The notes beneath the pieces were generated by a model. That model saw only the letters and a list, made by a program, of their open reading frames with translations. It made no database searches and was not told the DNA's origin. Positions 22,976 through 34,775 of a DNA stretch of 64,000 nucleotides are shown piece after piece (within the stretch, counting starts at the first letter, position 1; each line of letters starts with the position of its first letter). Source of the DNA: Chondrilla cf. caribensis (taxonomy: Eukaryota > Porifera > Demospongiae > Chondrillida > Chondrillidae). Made by a program: the position numbers and the translations under genes. Location of the stretch: positions 3,473,852-3,537,851 of the forward strand of contig OZ026550.1 in assembly GCA_964020155.1 (NCBI GenBank), given 5' to 3'.

Positions 22976-24153
22976 ACACATACACACACACAAAGATGTA
23001 CTGTTTTAGCTGATGGAGCAGTAGTATTTGGATTGTGTGCTTTTCTCTTTTTCACATCAGATATTGATGAGGTCCGAACATCTGCTTTAGTGTGAGTTTC
23101 TCTCTCCTCTGCAGTCCTCAACTCTCTTACTTGATTCTTGTACTCCAACTGCCGTCTCAACTTGTCCATTTCAGGCTTCATTTGAAGCAACTCAGCTACA
23201 CAAGTATATGGATGGACACAGAATGACAATACATCCTTGAACTGGAGGGACATTCCTAGCAATTGAGGGTACTGGTTGTATCCATACAAACTACTGTATA
23301 ATTTACACCATTGGATACAATATTCATGATTTTACACTATTCCCTAAAGTATTACATTTATACATATAGTTATTGAATACTTTCACGTAATGATGATATC
23401 CTGAGTAGGGTGGATGCATACTCCATACAAATACTTAGGATGTGCAGGTTGAGTGTATGGGGGAGTTGTAAGAGTCACATCTGGTGTCATTCACCCAATC
23501 ATTCAGATATGTCCTGTCAACTATGCATGTGAGGTACATGTGCATAATATCATAGACGTTACATTGTGGTGCTATGTATAATATGTGTATATATGGACGT
23601 ATACATTGTGGTGCTACATCTACCAACACCATACAGTTCTAGGGCTCGCATTGAAGCCCGTCCTTTGACTTGTCTGCCAACTGCAACACACAAACACTTC
23701 TGATGCAACCTTCAGTACTAGTGGAACTTGAAGTGGGAGTCAAATAGCATCTCAGAATAAGGAATCCTTTGAGTCTACAGTATAAGAAAACGAGATCAGC
23801 GAGTGGAGAATGCTAGGAGGGGTATTATGCTGGACACAGTAATCATTGAAACAGTAAACCCACTGTTGACACGGGGCTACTGGTACGAGCTACGTCCTAC
23901 TATCTCTACCATTGCACAAGGGCTCAAACCGGCACACCCCATTGTAGATTTAGTCGGTGATGAATTTTTGTTTGCTACAAGTTACGCCTTCTTACATTCC
24001 AGACAGGAAGAGGCCTCTCGAGTCAACTACATTCTATACAAGTACACGTACGAATACATACCCACTGAAGGTGGACTGTTATCTTTGTTGGTCTTGTTAT
24101 CAATCTCTAACAAAGAAGACATATAATTCAGTTTATCCTCTTTCGATTGAAAT
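22298..24153 (-). CDS. Multi-exon coiled-coil protein, unknown family, 3' end not found
   Basis: Five minus-strand exons join in phase: 24153-24062 (SKEDKLNYMSSLLEIDNKTN...), 23680-23624 (GRQVKGRASMRALELYGV), 23195-23002 (ELLQMKPEMDKLRRQLEYKN, a charged coiled coil, then a basic KKRKAHNP stretch), 22636-22590 and 22358-22298 (NPFLSKSEMDEKIEGRKVVK). Acceptors such as TTGCAG, TTGTGTAG and TTTTCCAG and donors GTATGT, GTAGAT, GTACAT and GTATCT support them. Exon 22636-22590 uses a weak CAAG acceptor; the stronger one at 22668 would put a stop in frame. A possible first exon with ATG at 24249 does not phase cleanly. The KKRK stretch suggests a nuclear protein (inference). After 22298 come a duplication junction and a microsatellite, so the gene may be truncated. 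Confidence 0.55.
22390..22474. repeat. (CA)n microsatellite
   Basis: Run of CA with one CG interruption, inside an intron of the coiled-coil gene. Confidence 0.95.
22897..22992. repeat. (CA)n microsatellite
   Basis: Run of CA beginning 10 bases from the donor of the exon ending at 23002. Confidence 0.95.
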
Positions 24154-24286
24154 CTCCCGAATAATATAAAACATGCAGGTGATATAGACAAGGTAGATTC
24201 ACAGTTAACGTTCGGTAGTTTTAATACGCATGGACTGACTGTCGTCCATTTTTTGCTTGGATAACGCACCCAATGTTAATCACGTG

Positions 24287-24512
24287 ATGCACTGATCGTC
24301 CTTAATTCCTGTGGTGACCACAGTGTGTCAGAAATGGACAACTGCAAATGCCATAACAGCAAGAACGGTTAACAGATTAATTATAATGAATTTAGTTTAA
24401 CTATAACACTGATCGTCCTTTGGTGGTGATTGCAGTGTGTCAGAAATCGACAACTGCAAATGCCATAACAGCGAAAATGGTTAACTAATTAAATAATGAA
24501 TTTAGTTTAGGT
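24287..24512. repeat. Tandem duplication of about 120 bp
   Basis: Two copies of the block CACTGATCGTCCTT...TTTAGTTTA lie at 24293-24404 and 24407-24510. The glycosyltransferase pseudogene has only one (8131-8240), so this duplication postdates the gene duplication or was lost there. Confidence 0.75.
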
Positions 24513-24615
24513 ATAGTTGGTTTGGAATATCGTGGAGTTTAGTCTACTGCATCTCACTCAGTGACAGTTATGATAGTACAACTACATACATGAATAAATG
24601 TTATAGTAAGCTAAG

Positions 24616-25914
24616 TTATAAATTTATGTAATGAGAGGGCTCTACAAATGGACAGATATGAATTGCTACATTTGTAAATCCATTGATGAATGTTCTGTGC
24701 AAAAAAGTGGCTCGAGACATGATGGCCACTTCAGCTGCTGTCTGGATTTCTGCTTTTAACTTATCAACGACACTGATGTGGTCCACATGTACTGGTTTTC
24801 CAGGGATGGATATCACCTTCCCAGTGTAATGTGCTTGAGCCCACGATTTGACCTTTTCTGAATCACAACAAAGCACAACAGGAACATGAATTCCCAATTG
24901 TTCACTCTTATGTATAGCATGATTCAAAATGACTTCCCACTGTTGAGGGTGAATAGCATAATGGTTGCCCTCATTAAGAGTTCCCAGAAAACCTGATCTA
25001 ATGTTTGCCACCCCATATTCCTTAATGTCAGACATGTTCATTTCCTTCATAATCTGTTCTGCTTTCTCTAACACAGGCGGACTGAATTTGAACAAATAGC
25101 GAACAAACAGACCATGAATAGAGTCAGGTAATATTGGAGTTTTACCCCAAGTTGCATTCATTAAGATCTGATACCTCTTATTCTCCAGGGATTTTGCTGT
25201 AAGCAACTGGTGCAACTCTACAAAACCATTAAAGACAATATTGGTTTTGATTCTGACGTGACGATGCTCCAAGCTGGTTATGAATTTCTCAATAAGGTTG
25301 GCTCTTTGGTTTTTCGAAGAACCCGTCATCATCATGGTCACAGATCCCGTCGACAGATTTGAGAGTTTATCCACTAATGCTTGATCCACGTTCCAGTCAA
25401 TCGCTGCAGGTTCAAATATATTGTTCTGGCGTTCGACCTCAAACGGTTGTCTCCACTGTACGAGTAACAGTCTATTCGAAATCATGGCGAGCATGAGAGA
25501 AAACCCGATACTCCGAACTCTGTCCCCAAGTCCGCCGCACCAGGCGTCACAGTACCATGTTAACGTTCGGATCTTTTCGACGTTCCCTTCGAGTAGGAGC
25601 TTCCGCCAACGAATGTGTTGTTGTCGGTATGATAACAAAAGTTGAGCTAAATGAGTTGTAGTAGCGCTATCAAATTTTAAATAAGGAACAGATGTAGAGT
25701 TGTTCGGCCGACATTTGGGATCTTTTGGGGAGGTAAGTTCTAGCAGTTCTTCCAATATTTCTTGTTTCTTCGCGGATTCACCTTTGGCCACTAACGATGG
25801 ATCGGAGCTCGTCAACCAATCTAGTGTACGGTAGTTATAGGTAACCACTGAAATCTCTGCTAATACAACGAAAATCATTATACTTAAAATGCACCGCTTC
25901 CCGTATCCAAGCAT
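24616..25914 (-). CDS. Type II membrane glycosyltransferase-like protein (fucosyltransferase-like)
   Basis: Intact 432-residue frame. A short cytoplasmic tail (MLGYGKRC) precedes one membrane segment at about residues 9-26 and a lumenal stem and domain, the layout of Golgi glycosyltransferases. The motif CDAWCGGLGDRVRSIG (about residues 122-137), followed by a hydrophobic stretch and RLLLVQW, resembles the nucleotide-sugar-binding start of fucosyltransferase-like GT-B enzymes. Four or more N-glycosylation sequons occur, including NNST and NLST. The frame is open 19 codons further upstream, but a TATA box at 25985-25990 puts transcription start near 25957, so the internal ATG at 25914 fits better. 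The donor sugar and exact family are inferred. A twin at 8342-9650 is frameshifted. Confidence 0.75.
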   Translation of the reverse strand: MLGYGKRCILSIMIFVVLAEISVVTYNYRTLDWLTSSDPSLVAKGESAKKQEILEELLELTSPKDPKCRPNNSTSVPYLKFDSATTTHLAQLLLSYRQQHIRWRKLLLEGNVEKIRTLTWYCDAWCGGLGDRVRSIGFSLMLAMISNRLLLVQWRQPFEVERQNNIFEPAAIDWNVDQALVDKLSNLSTGSVTMMMTGSSKNQRANLIEKFITSLEHRHVRIKTNIVFNGFVELHQLLTAKSLENKRYQILMNATWGKTPILPDSIHGLFVRYLFKFSPPVLEKAEQIMKEMNMSDIKEYGVANIRSGFLGTLNEGNHYAIHPQQWEVILNHAIHKSEQLGIHVPVVLCCDSEKVKSWAQAHYTGKVISIPGKPVHVDHISVVDKLKAEIQTAAEVAIMSRATFLHRTFINGFTNVAIHICPFVEPSHYINL

Positions 25915-25984
25915 TATTACTGGTGACTTTACATCAACCTTACAGACACCCATCCAAATGAATATCATCAAAGTTCTGTCGGTC

Positions 25985-25990
25985 TATATA
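25985..25990 (-). promoter_or_regulatory. TATA box of the glycosyltransferase-like gene
   Basis: TATATA in a GC-richer conserved block, 71 bases before the chosen ATG. It recurs at the same place in the pseudogene. Confidence 0.45.
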
Positions 25991-26282
25991 CGCCGTGGCC
26001 TACCACCTACGCGGGGGTCCGTGGGTGCGTGTGGAATTCGAACGCGCCTCGTTGGACATACGTAATAATATTATACAAAATAGAGTGTAGGCTAAATCGA
26101 CTTCCGGTGGTCACATGCAGTAGAGAGCAAGTGAAGGAAGTTGGACACACTATGTGCAGTAACAATGAGGGTTTCTTGCTATGTTTGATTCATCTTTTCT
26201 TCAACCTTTTGGCTTTTTGGAGCATTTAGAAACGCAGTCAGTGTCAGTGCTCGTCACAGTTCTCGTGTTGTGTTGCAGGCTT

Positions 26283-26742
<460 letters not shown>

Positions 26743-26829
26743 ATGCTACAGAATGTTGAACATTAACACAGAGATTATTATGTGCATGCAAGTGCATCAG
26801 AATTTGTATATTATGTATAAATTGATTGG

Positions 26830-27319
26830 TACTTATTGTTTGTTGTATAATCACCATTGACAATTGAATCCCATGTATATCGATATAATTTTGTCTTAGT
26901 TGAAAAGTGTATGATCAGATTGCATTTTCAATAAATATTTCCATTTATTATCTTCTATTTAATACAACACTGTTATTGCCAGGAGACTTCAGTGGCTGTG
27001 ACAGTCAGATCAGACTTCACTACCATCTTCCCCTGCTTAATAAGCAGTTTTGGACCATAATAATGAAGCAACTAATCTAGACATTGTGCTGTCAACGAGT
27101 TTAAGCATGTCTAAACTTGACATGTAGGTTAGTATGTAAAGATAAAATTGTACTCATGTGATACTGTTAATTTTTTGTCATTGTAACTTCTATTGCATTA
27201 CTAATTTATCTAATTGTTTGGTATTTAATGTATAGAGGTGTTGTACGTATAAATCTGAATGTGAAAAATATTCATGATGACCTAATGAAATTTGAGGATT
27301 CAGTCATGTTTCATGTAGA
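26830..27319. other. No gene seen
   Basis: AT-rich sequence between a duplication boundary and a LINE relic; no supported exon. Confidence 0.5.
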
Positions 27320-27485
27320 GTGTTTCTGGGGTACAGGTATACGATTGGATTAAAATCTCCGTACATCAGAGAATGCTCAGTCCAGAAACTGTCAGCACTG
27401 ATGTCTACTCTGGCGTTGTCGTCTCTGTTGGCCATGCAAGTGTAGTGTTTCACAAAGGTTGTAAAGTGGGCTCAATGGTAATGTT
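27320..27485 (-). mobile_element. LINE relic, short
   Basis: On the minus strand the frame reads HYTCMANRDDNARVDISADS then FWTEHSLMYGDFNP. It resembles the same post-RT region as the relic at 2855-3300 (LDISARGFW...FNP pattern). A better-preserved copy lies at 33935-34095 in a duplicated segment (27320-27920 against 33915-34740). A plus-strand reading is also open here but shows no family likeness. Confidence 0.5.
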
Positions 27486-27599
27486 TTGACATACCTTTGA
27501 CATCATCTTAGCAGTAAAGCCCTGAATTAACTTCATTGTGTCTCCTAGAAGGGAAGCCTCCAGTTTGACAGCTGAAGGCACGTGATACCAAGAAACCCT

Positions 27600-27780
27600 C
27601 TCCACATGCACATTATTATTATTATTAGTTAGTAGTAGTAGTATTTTATTATTATTAAGTAATAATTTTTTAATTATTTTTATTCATCTTTACGGTGATG
27701 TTTATCATTATTATTATTAATATTATCATTATTATTATCATCATCATCATTGTCATTATCATTATCATAGTATATTTTCA
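27600..27780. repeat. ATT/ATC microsatellite cluster
   Basis: Short ATT and ATC runs shared with 34220-34330 and 34535-34620. Confidence 0.75.
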
Positions 27781-27945
27781 ATAACACAGACAATAATAGT
27801 AACAATAATAAACTAAAATTATCTTAAGTACAGCGCGGCTGCATAAATCTGAATCCGAATGATGGTGGTCCCACTAACATATGCCTACTGTTCTGAACAC
27901 GGGAGTAAAGAGATACAATAATAGCGATCTATGATAACTTCATCA

Positions 27946-28622
27946 CTACATAGTATACCACATACTAGAAGAAACAAACATATACCTCTCCCTAGGCAGC
28001 CCTTGCCACCGCCTGCTCTCAATCCTGAGGGGTGCTGTCCCACCACTCAACCTCATCATCACTTGTCTGACTCTCTTGCTGGCCACGTCCAAGCACCGTG
28101 ATTCACTACCCTTCTCCTTAAAACCGCAAAACTGCCAATTTCGGTTAAGTGTCAAGCTCACATGACCATTCACTTTCAATCCACCTTCTAGCACAAGTCT
28201 CTAACATTGCCCTAATTTCTCCACTAGAATCTAAGATAGACCAGAAACCTCTTCCATTCCAACACCCTGCCATCCAAAGGACTTCAGACCCTCCCGCAGT
28301 TTCATAATCCATAATCCTCCACACTCCATAGCTGTTCTCAAAATCCTCCCTTCATGCAGTGGATTAGTCAACACTTAAACCAAAATGCAACACATCTGAC
28401 CCTTGCCAGCAAAACAATAGGGAAAACATCAGCCTCCATCAGCAACGACACCTTTGGGTAACGTAGACCCACACCAAAGAAAATACGCAGTGCTCTTAAC
28501 TGGATCTGACTCAACCCCTCCAACTTGCAGTGGCAGCACCAAACCTCTGTTCCATACAATAAAACAGACTCAATCAGGGACTGCATCAGCAGTACAAAAG
28601 ATCTGCCATTCATCTCTCCCAC
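27946..28622 (-). mobile_element. Non-LTR retrotransposon ORF relic (C-terminal RT region)
   Basis: Two separate minus-strand frames belong to one element. 28622-28368 reads LMQSLIESVLLYGTEVWCC then LRALRIFFGVG, the end of a LINE reverse transcriptase. 28194-27946 reads KRVRQVMMRLSGGTAPLRIE then RRWQGLPRE, the typical downstream basic region. They are separated by frameshifts, and the element is dead. Confidence 0.75.
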
Positions 28623-28721
28623 TATCTCACCACACCGCCGTAACTATGCGCCTGAAGCTCCACCATACTGGAACAATCCAGGAATCCATCAACTATAAGT
28701 AGAGACCCAAGGGATTTCATA

Positions 28722-28908
28722 GATTTGGATGTGTTTTATCTTTGTACAGATAACGCATGTCACAATTTTATCATCAAACCCTGTTTAGTTTTAGTTGTGT
28801 GTACCTGAAGAAGCCCAAGTGGGTTAAACCTTGTACAATTGAATAATTGTTTTTGAAAATAAAATTGTGAGATGTGTTATCTGTCCAAAGATGAAGCACA
28901 TCCAAATC
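28722..28908. mobile_element. Palindromic element with arms of about 48 bp
   Basis: The left arm starting GATTTGGATGTG (28722-28770) is the near-perfect reverse complement of 28861-28908, ending CACATCCAAATC, with about 90 bases between. The core includes CCTGAAGAAGCCCAAGTGGG followed by TTAAACC, like tail motifs of some retroelements. No ORF. Best explained as a foldback or MITE-type element, or as two inverted tails. Confidence 0.65.
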
Positions 28909-28909
28909 C

Positions 28910-30600
28910 ATCTAGTATGTCGAAGAATTTCTACAATCAGATTTCATAGATACTTGAACATTTATACTTCAGGTAGAAAGTACTTTCAAAATAGGCCGTT
29001 TTCAGTTCATGCTTCGAGACTGTCCCAAAACTACCTACGGACAGTCCCGAAACAGCCGACGTGTCCAGAAATGGCTGACTCGACGTTTTCCACATAAACT
29101 TCTTAACGCAGAATTGGACGGACGTTTAGTCACTCCTGTTGATAGAGGACATCCACTCTATGTCGCCTAGCTAGTACGTTTTTGATGAGGTGTTGTCTTT
29201 GATTAAATTGAAGGACATTTCCTTTAGTGTCCCGTAATACCCGATGTTACGTTCCAAGTTGGCTCAAAGTACGTTTGATGTTCTTCAGCGAAGTTCTCTT
29301 TGCAATGGAAACATAATGTGGTGTGCACACAAACACGCGCGCGCATATGAACAGGTACGGTAGACACCATAAATGTTACCATTGCTACATTTGTACTTCG
29401 TGAAGCTTACTCGAAATTATTCTAAGACTGCTCAAGGTTCATCCTAAGTTAGCACACAATGGTAATATTTGAAGGACAAACTTAATGTCATTTTTGACTA
29501 GATATAATGCCCTTACGAGGTATTCGACCACAATAATTCTCTGCACGCGGCCAACTTACTCAAGATCGACTACGCATCTGATGGGTGTGCATGATAAGTG
29601 ACCAGTTGCTGGATCTATAGCCTGAAAATGGCTGTCCGGCTGCCAGATCAATAGCCACGGGGTAACTATAATTGTGGTGTGCGGTGTATGGGTGGAGTTG
29701 AAGTGTGTCATAATTATTATGTGTGAAAAGTGAGTATACAGGGCTCAACATCAGAATCAGCAATCTTATTCATACTAGGTTACCCACTGGTCTGTAGGCC
29801 TGTGTACTTAGATAATAGAACATAATATTTTCAACAAAGGTTATTCTAAACCTCAGAGAGATGCCCTAGTAATTCGAGTACAGGAGCGGCTGCTCCATAA
29901 GTTTTGAACTCAAATTACTCGTTCAACTTGGTTTTGTATGCATCGGTGACAACAGGGGGGGGATTCATTGGAGTACAGAAAAACAGTACTTTTGTAGACT
30001 TCATCAAATTGATGGATGTACACCTTCCAATATGGTAGTCTTGCTGTGTCTAGTTGGTAGGTAACCTATTGAATCATCTCAACATACATTGATTATAGCA
30101 GACACATATTTTTTGGATTACTCAAGATGTTCCCGCTACACTTATTGACAAGGCAAACAAACCCAAGTTTTCCATTTTCTTATACACTTAGCATTGAACT
30201 AATCATTGTTTGCTAGACTGTCCCTCCCCCTCTCCAATCCAGGGTGCCTGATACCTAGCTAATTATGATAATTTTATTAATAATTGTAATTGATTAAAAC
30301 CATTTATATAATAAAATTAATTTGTTCTATTTCTGTTTAAATTCCAAGAAATTTATACAGTGAATTTGTTCTGGTGATATTATCAGATATAGATATATGC
30401 ATGAACTTTTATGATAAAAGGGAAGAGTATAATAATATTATGATAAGTTTCAGCAAAAATAAACACTGTTTATGGTTGAAATCCTTTAAACAAATTTAAA
30501 CCATGAGTGTCACTAATTTAGACCTTATATCACAATATCCGCCAGAACATGTTAATTGGTTTTATTATATATGCCCGTTTTTATACACATTTGCATGTAT
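28910..30600. other. No gene seen
   Basis: About 1.7 kb without supported exons. I searched the plus strand for a copy of GS exon 1 that could serve copy 2 and did not find one. Confidence 0.5.
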
Positions 30601-30761
30601 GTATAAATTCTGTAATAAAAGTTACTGTAACTCTAGACTGAGACTTTAGTATTAATTATGTCTTTTGTTTTGAGTTATGTTGTGAATAATATGTAGCTGA
30701 TATGCTTATTTTCAATCAAACTTTACCACACTAGGTCTTTGTATCTTACTCATTTTTACAG

Positions 30762-31949
30762 ACTGTGCCTGTAACCATTGACCATTCAGTGGAATCTGTC
30801 GGCATTGGTCCCATTGGAGAGGTACGTCTCATGCCTGACTGGGATACTTTGAGGTTCCTACCTTATGCTAAAGGGCACGCATGTATGTTGGCCGACATGT
30901 ACACACTTGAAGGACAGCCTTCCGATATGTGTCCTAAGAATTTTCTCCGGCGAATGATTACCGAAGCTGCCAAGTGTGGACTGATCATAAATACCGGATT
31001 TGAGAGCGAGTTTTACCTATTGAAGCGAACCGAAGATGGAAAAGGTGTCGAGCCCATCGATTCCACCGTTTATTGTATGTCTTTATCAATGGATCTGAAT
31101 CATGATGTAATGACTGATATTCTTGATACCCTCAAAAAGCAGGGACTGATTGTAGAGACTGTCCATCCTGAATGTGGTCCGGGACAGCAAGAAGTGGTTG
31201 TGCGATATTCCGATCCCATGAAAGCGGCTTATGAAATGATTGTCGTCAGAGAGACAGTAAAGATAATCGCACACAAGCACAACATTGTAGCATCCTTTAT
31301 GCCAAAGATTTTTGCAGATCAATTGGGAAATGGGAACCACATTCACTTCAGTGTGAACGATGAAGAAGGCAGGAATCTTGTTCCTTCTGAAGCCAACTCT
31401 AAGGAACTGTCCCCTGTTGCTCAGCACTTTGTTGCAGGTATTCTGGAGCACATGCCCGCTCTGATGGCCATCACCGTACCTACTACCAACTCCTTCAGGT
31501 GCATAGTACCTTCTGCTCGGTGTGGAGCATTCCAGTGTTGGGGTTATGAGAATCGGGAGTGCATCATTCGAGTTCCTAGGAATCCGCATGCACCTCACGT
31601 GACTCACTTTGAGGTGAAGACAATAGATTGTGCATCCAACCCTTATTTGGCAATTGGTGCTTTGATTGCTACCGGTATTGACGGGGTCAAGCGTAAACTC
31701 ACACCTCCACCTCCTGTGGACAAGGACCCTGGTATCATGACAGAAGACGAGCGGCAAAAGTTGAATATCCGTGCTCTTCCAAAGAGTCTTGATGAATCCA
31801 TCAAAGCCTTAAAGAGTGATGATGTCTTGCTGGGTGCCCTTCAGCCCACTCTGGCCAAAGTCCTCCTGGGGATCAAAGAGACTGAATTCGAAGAAATGAA
31901 GGAAATGACATTGGAACAGGAAGTGGACTTGCTACTGCAGCGTTTCTGA
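30762..31949 (+). CDS. Glutamine synthetase-like protein exon 2, copy 2, probably impaired
   Basis: A 395-codon exon with the same AG acceptor context and stop as copy 1 and no frame breaks. Compared with copies 1 and 3 it has FRCIVPSARCGAF where they have FRRI(V/L)P(S/C)AWSGAF, changing a conserved Arg and Trp near the active site, and ADQLGNGN for ADQSGNGN. The poly(A) signal is changed to AATAAC. No exon 1 is visible upstream between 26.9 and 30.7 kb. The simplest view is a duplicated, non-functional exon whose frame has not yet broken; a distant exon 1 remains possible. Confidence 0.7.
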   Translation, partial: TVPVTIDHSVESVGIGPIGEVRLMPDWDTLRFLPYAKGHACMLADMYTLEGQPSDMCPKNFLRRMITEAAKCGLIINTGFESEFYLLKRTEDGKGVEPIDSTVYCMSLSMDLNHDVMTDILDTLKKQGLIVETVHPECGPGQQEVVVRYSDPMKAAYEMIVVRETVKIIAHKHNIVASFMPKIFADQLGNGNHIHFSVNDEEGRNLVPSEANSKELSPVAQHFVAGILEHMPALMAITVPTTNSFRCIVPSARCGAFQCWGYENRECIIRVPRNPHAPHVTHFEVKTIDCASNPYLAIGALIATGIDGVKRKLTPPPPVDKDPGIMTEDERQKLNIRALPKSLDESIKALKSDDVLLGALQPTLAKVLLGIKETEFEEMKEMTLEQEVDLLLQRF

Positions 31950-33337
31950 ACCAGTAGTTAGTTAGTTAATTAGTTAGTTAGTTGTGTCACTTTGATAATA
32001 GTACTCAATAACACACATTAGATTTTTATTTTTTATCACATTATAACACATGCAGTAGCAGGATTGGAATATTAGTTGATGTTACCAAGAAAACTTGATT
32101 GATTATAAGGAACGATTATAGTAATTAAAATTAATAATTTTTTACGCATGCATAATTACAGTATTATACTAATACTTTCAAAGTATGATGAAAATTAATA
32201 TCTAAGTAAAAGTATTAATGATTACTATTGGTATATAGTACTGTATAATATTGTATAAGTAACTCTAGTTCATGTCATCATCAATCAGGCAGATTTAACA
32301 CTGGTACAGCCAATGGATAGCTATACAATATGCTGGCTAAGGGATGAAAATTGGCGAAGAACACCTTATCTATATTAAATATTATATATGCATGTACATG
32401 CATGCCTGATTATTATATTATGCATTATAAGTTGTAATTGTTCTATGAATAATTTTAGTAAGATGTTGGTTAGTATATAATTATAGTTAGTTTTAATTTG
32501 AGTTTGAACACACCATGTATAGCCATTACGTAGACCAGCCTTGTTTGTATAATATATACGTAAACACTTTATATGCCACAATTGGTTTTGAAAAATTTTG
32601 GCCTATTATCCGTTTTGGCATATTAACCAAACAACGAACGTCATTGAATAGAATCGATAATTATAAATTTATGAGGATATACATAATAATGGTGATAATA
32701 GTAAAGACGAGCACAGCTCCTACTATAACATTAGCAAACAGTCAATGATGACAATACTGCAGCAAAGTAGCCTGCACTTGTGACTGTGTAGCACAATAGA
32801 TAGTGATAAAGTGATAAGTGACAAACTGATAAAGTGACACAAATGAGGTGTGGCATATAAAGTGTTACCTAACACATGGTAATCAATCAATTGGTGTCAG
32901 TGTAACAATGGCGGATGGCGGATATGGCGTTTGGCGAATTATATGTATAGTAATTACATACTAATGAATTTGTTCAGGAATATAGGGGCATAATAAGCGG
33001 TTTGGCATAATAAGCGGTGGCATATTAAGCGTTTACCACTGTACATCTAGCTAGTATCTGTAAATGTACATTTTAGGTATGTTATATAATTATCTACACA
33101 TTGTGTTCTTTACCTGTCTGTTAGTTGTGTATATACATAAGCTATAGTGTGTTAGTTATAGTAAAATTTAGTATTCTTGATCATTATTATTATTAATTTT
33201 ATAATAATTCATAATAACACATTGAGAGATCGATGAGGGACAATCACTGCTGATTGAGATGAATCCGGGAGCCTCTTAGAGAGGTGATTGAAGATCTAAG
33301 TAAAGTATCATTATTTTTATTCATCTTTTCGGTAATG

Positions 33338-33371
<34 letters not shown>

Positions 33372-33590
33372 ATAATTAAAATATAGTAACAAAGCTCACA
33401 ATGATATATTATAATATATAATAATCATAAATGAAGTAAACAATCATTACAGATAAGCACAGCTACAAATAAAACAACATCTAAGAGCATGAGAGAATTA
33501 AAATGTATGCCATGTCTGACCATTGCATTAAATTCAACAAGCATAAGATTAAGGTTAACATGCACCACAATCATTATTGATCATTGCAGA
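31950..33590. repeat. 3' flank of GS copy 2, duplicate of 1350-3780
   Basis: Collinear with the flank of copy 1: blocks at 32514, 32860-33050 and 33230-33370 match 1622, 1940-2165 and 2410-2560. It has only one copy of the unit that is tandemly doubled at 2433-2940, and lacks most of the LINE relic. No supported coding exon. Confidence 0.7.
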
Positions 33591-33703
33591 AGAATCATGG
33601 TTACGATTAAATCTTTGCTTCCCAATTGAAATTTCGGTTGCTCTGATAGCATTAATTAATGATCTTAATGGAGAGAAACTTAATCAACATCTCACCCAGG
33701 TAA
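33591..33703 (+). pseudogene. Dead paralogue of the candidate exon at 3821-3927
   Basis: Same ATGGTTAC start and CCAGGTAATC donor as 3829-3929, but with in-frame stops after MVTIKSLLPN and further on. Confidence 0.45.
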
Positions 33704-33934
33704 TCACCTGAAAATATTATGGCTCTTTGTTATTTCTGCAATCATGTTAGCCAGTCTCTGGTAGACTATTGATGTTGACCTGCCCATCCCACCAGTGATT
33801 GAAAACACTAAGGGAGAGAATTTAGCCCATCTTATAATTAAAATCTGTATGTAATCTGCTGTTCATATATATATATGCATAATGTCCTTTATCCTTCTCT
33901 TTACTCCTATAGAGTGCTTCTGCATGGGGTACAG

Positions 33935-34095
33935 GTACGGTAACTTGGAGCGTTTGGATTGAAATCTCCGTACATCAAAGAATGCTCAGTCCAGAAACTG
34001 TCAGCACTGATGTCTACTCTGGCCTTGTCATCTCCGTTGGCCATGCAAGTGTAGTGTTTCACAAAGGTTGTAAAGTGGGCTCAATGGTAATGTTT
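33935..34095 (-). mobile_element. LINE relic
   Basis: The minus strand reads CMANGDDKARVDISADSFWT then MYGDFNPNAPSYRTCTP, better preserved than the duplicate at 27320-27485. It ends in a stop soon after. Confidence 0.55.
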
Positions 34096-34353
34096 TGACA
34101 TACCTTTGACATCATCTTAGCAGTAAAGTCCTGAATTAACTTCATTGTGTCTCCTAGAAGATAATCCTTCAGTTTGACAGCTGAAGGCATGTGTTAACAC
34201 AAAACCTCTCCACATGCACATTATTATTATTAGTAGTAGCAGTAGTAGTATTTTTATTATTACATATAAAGTAATTATTTTTTATTATTTTCTTCATCTT
34301 TACAGTGCTGTTTATCATTATTATTATAATAAATATTATTATTATTATTATTA

Positions 34354-34530
34354 CAGTGAATACTCATTATTTGCTGCAATTCGTTTTCAAAGAATATGGT
34401 GGATTAACAAGTTTGGCAGATTAACTGGATGTTCATTGGTACTTGTACATTATAATTATGGTACTGGGAAATTGTGGTGGATTAAAAGGTTTGGCGGATA
34501 AAGCAATGGTGGATTAACGAGAATTCACTG
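34354..34530. mobile_element. Short inverted-repeat element (MITE-like), 177 bp
   Basis: The ends CAGTGAATACTCATTA and (reverse complement of the other end) CAGTGAATTCTCGTTA form terminal inverted repeats. The inside is made of GGTGGATTAACAAGTTTGGC-type units. TA is present on the left but not clearly on the right. A relative lies at 59270-59395. Confidence 0.55.
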
Positions 34531-34775
34531 CATTATTATATATTATTATTATTATCATCATCATTGTCATTATCATTATCATAATATAGTATATTTTAAA
34601 TAACAAATACAATAATAATAACAATAATAAACTAAATGATCCTAAGTACACCGAGGCTACATCATGTATCCGAATGTTGGTGGTCTCTCTGACAACATTA
34701 TATATGCCTACTGTCTGAACACAGGAGTAAAGTGATGCAATGTGATATTATTACAACCAATATAATCTAATGTGT

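Noticed and set aside
25915..25971. Upstream start for the glycosyltransferase-like gene (19 more codons)
   Set aside because: The TATA box 71 bases before the internal ATG would place the transcript start within or after those codons. The internal start also gives a standard type II membrane layout.
28790..28835. Hammerhead-like core (CTGAAGA...TAAAC) in the palindromic element
   Set aside because: Two core positions differ from CTGANGA/GAAA and no cleavage triplet with proper stems was found. Noted only as a tail-like motif.
31086..31757. Minus-strand ORF of 223 codons inside GS copy 2
   Set aside because: It is the antisense shadow of the GS exon; matching shadows exist at 724-1008 and 34996-35685.
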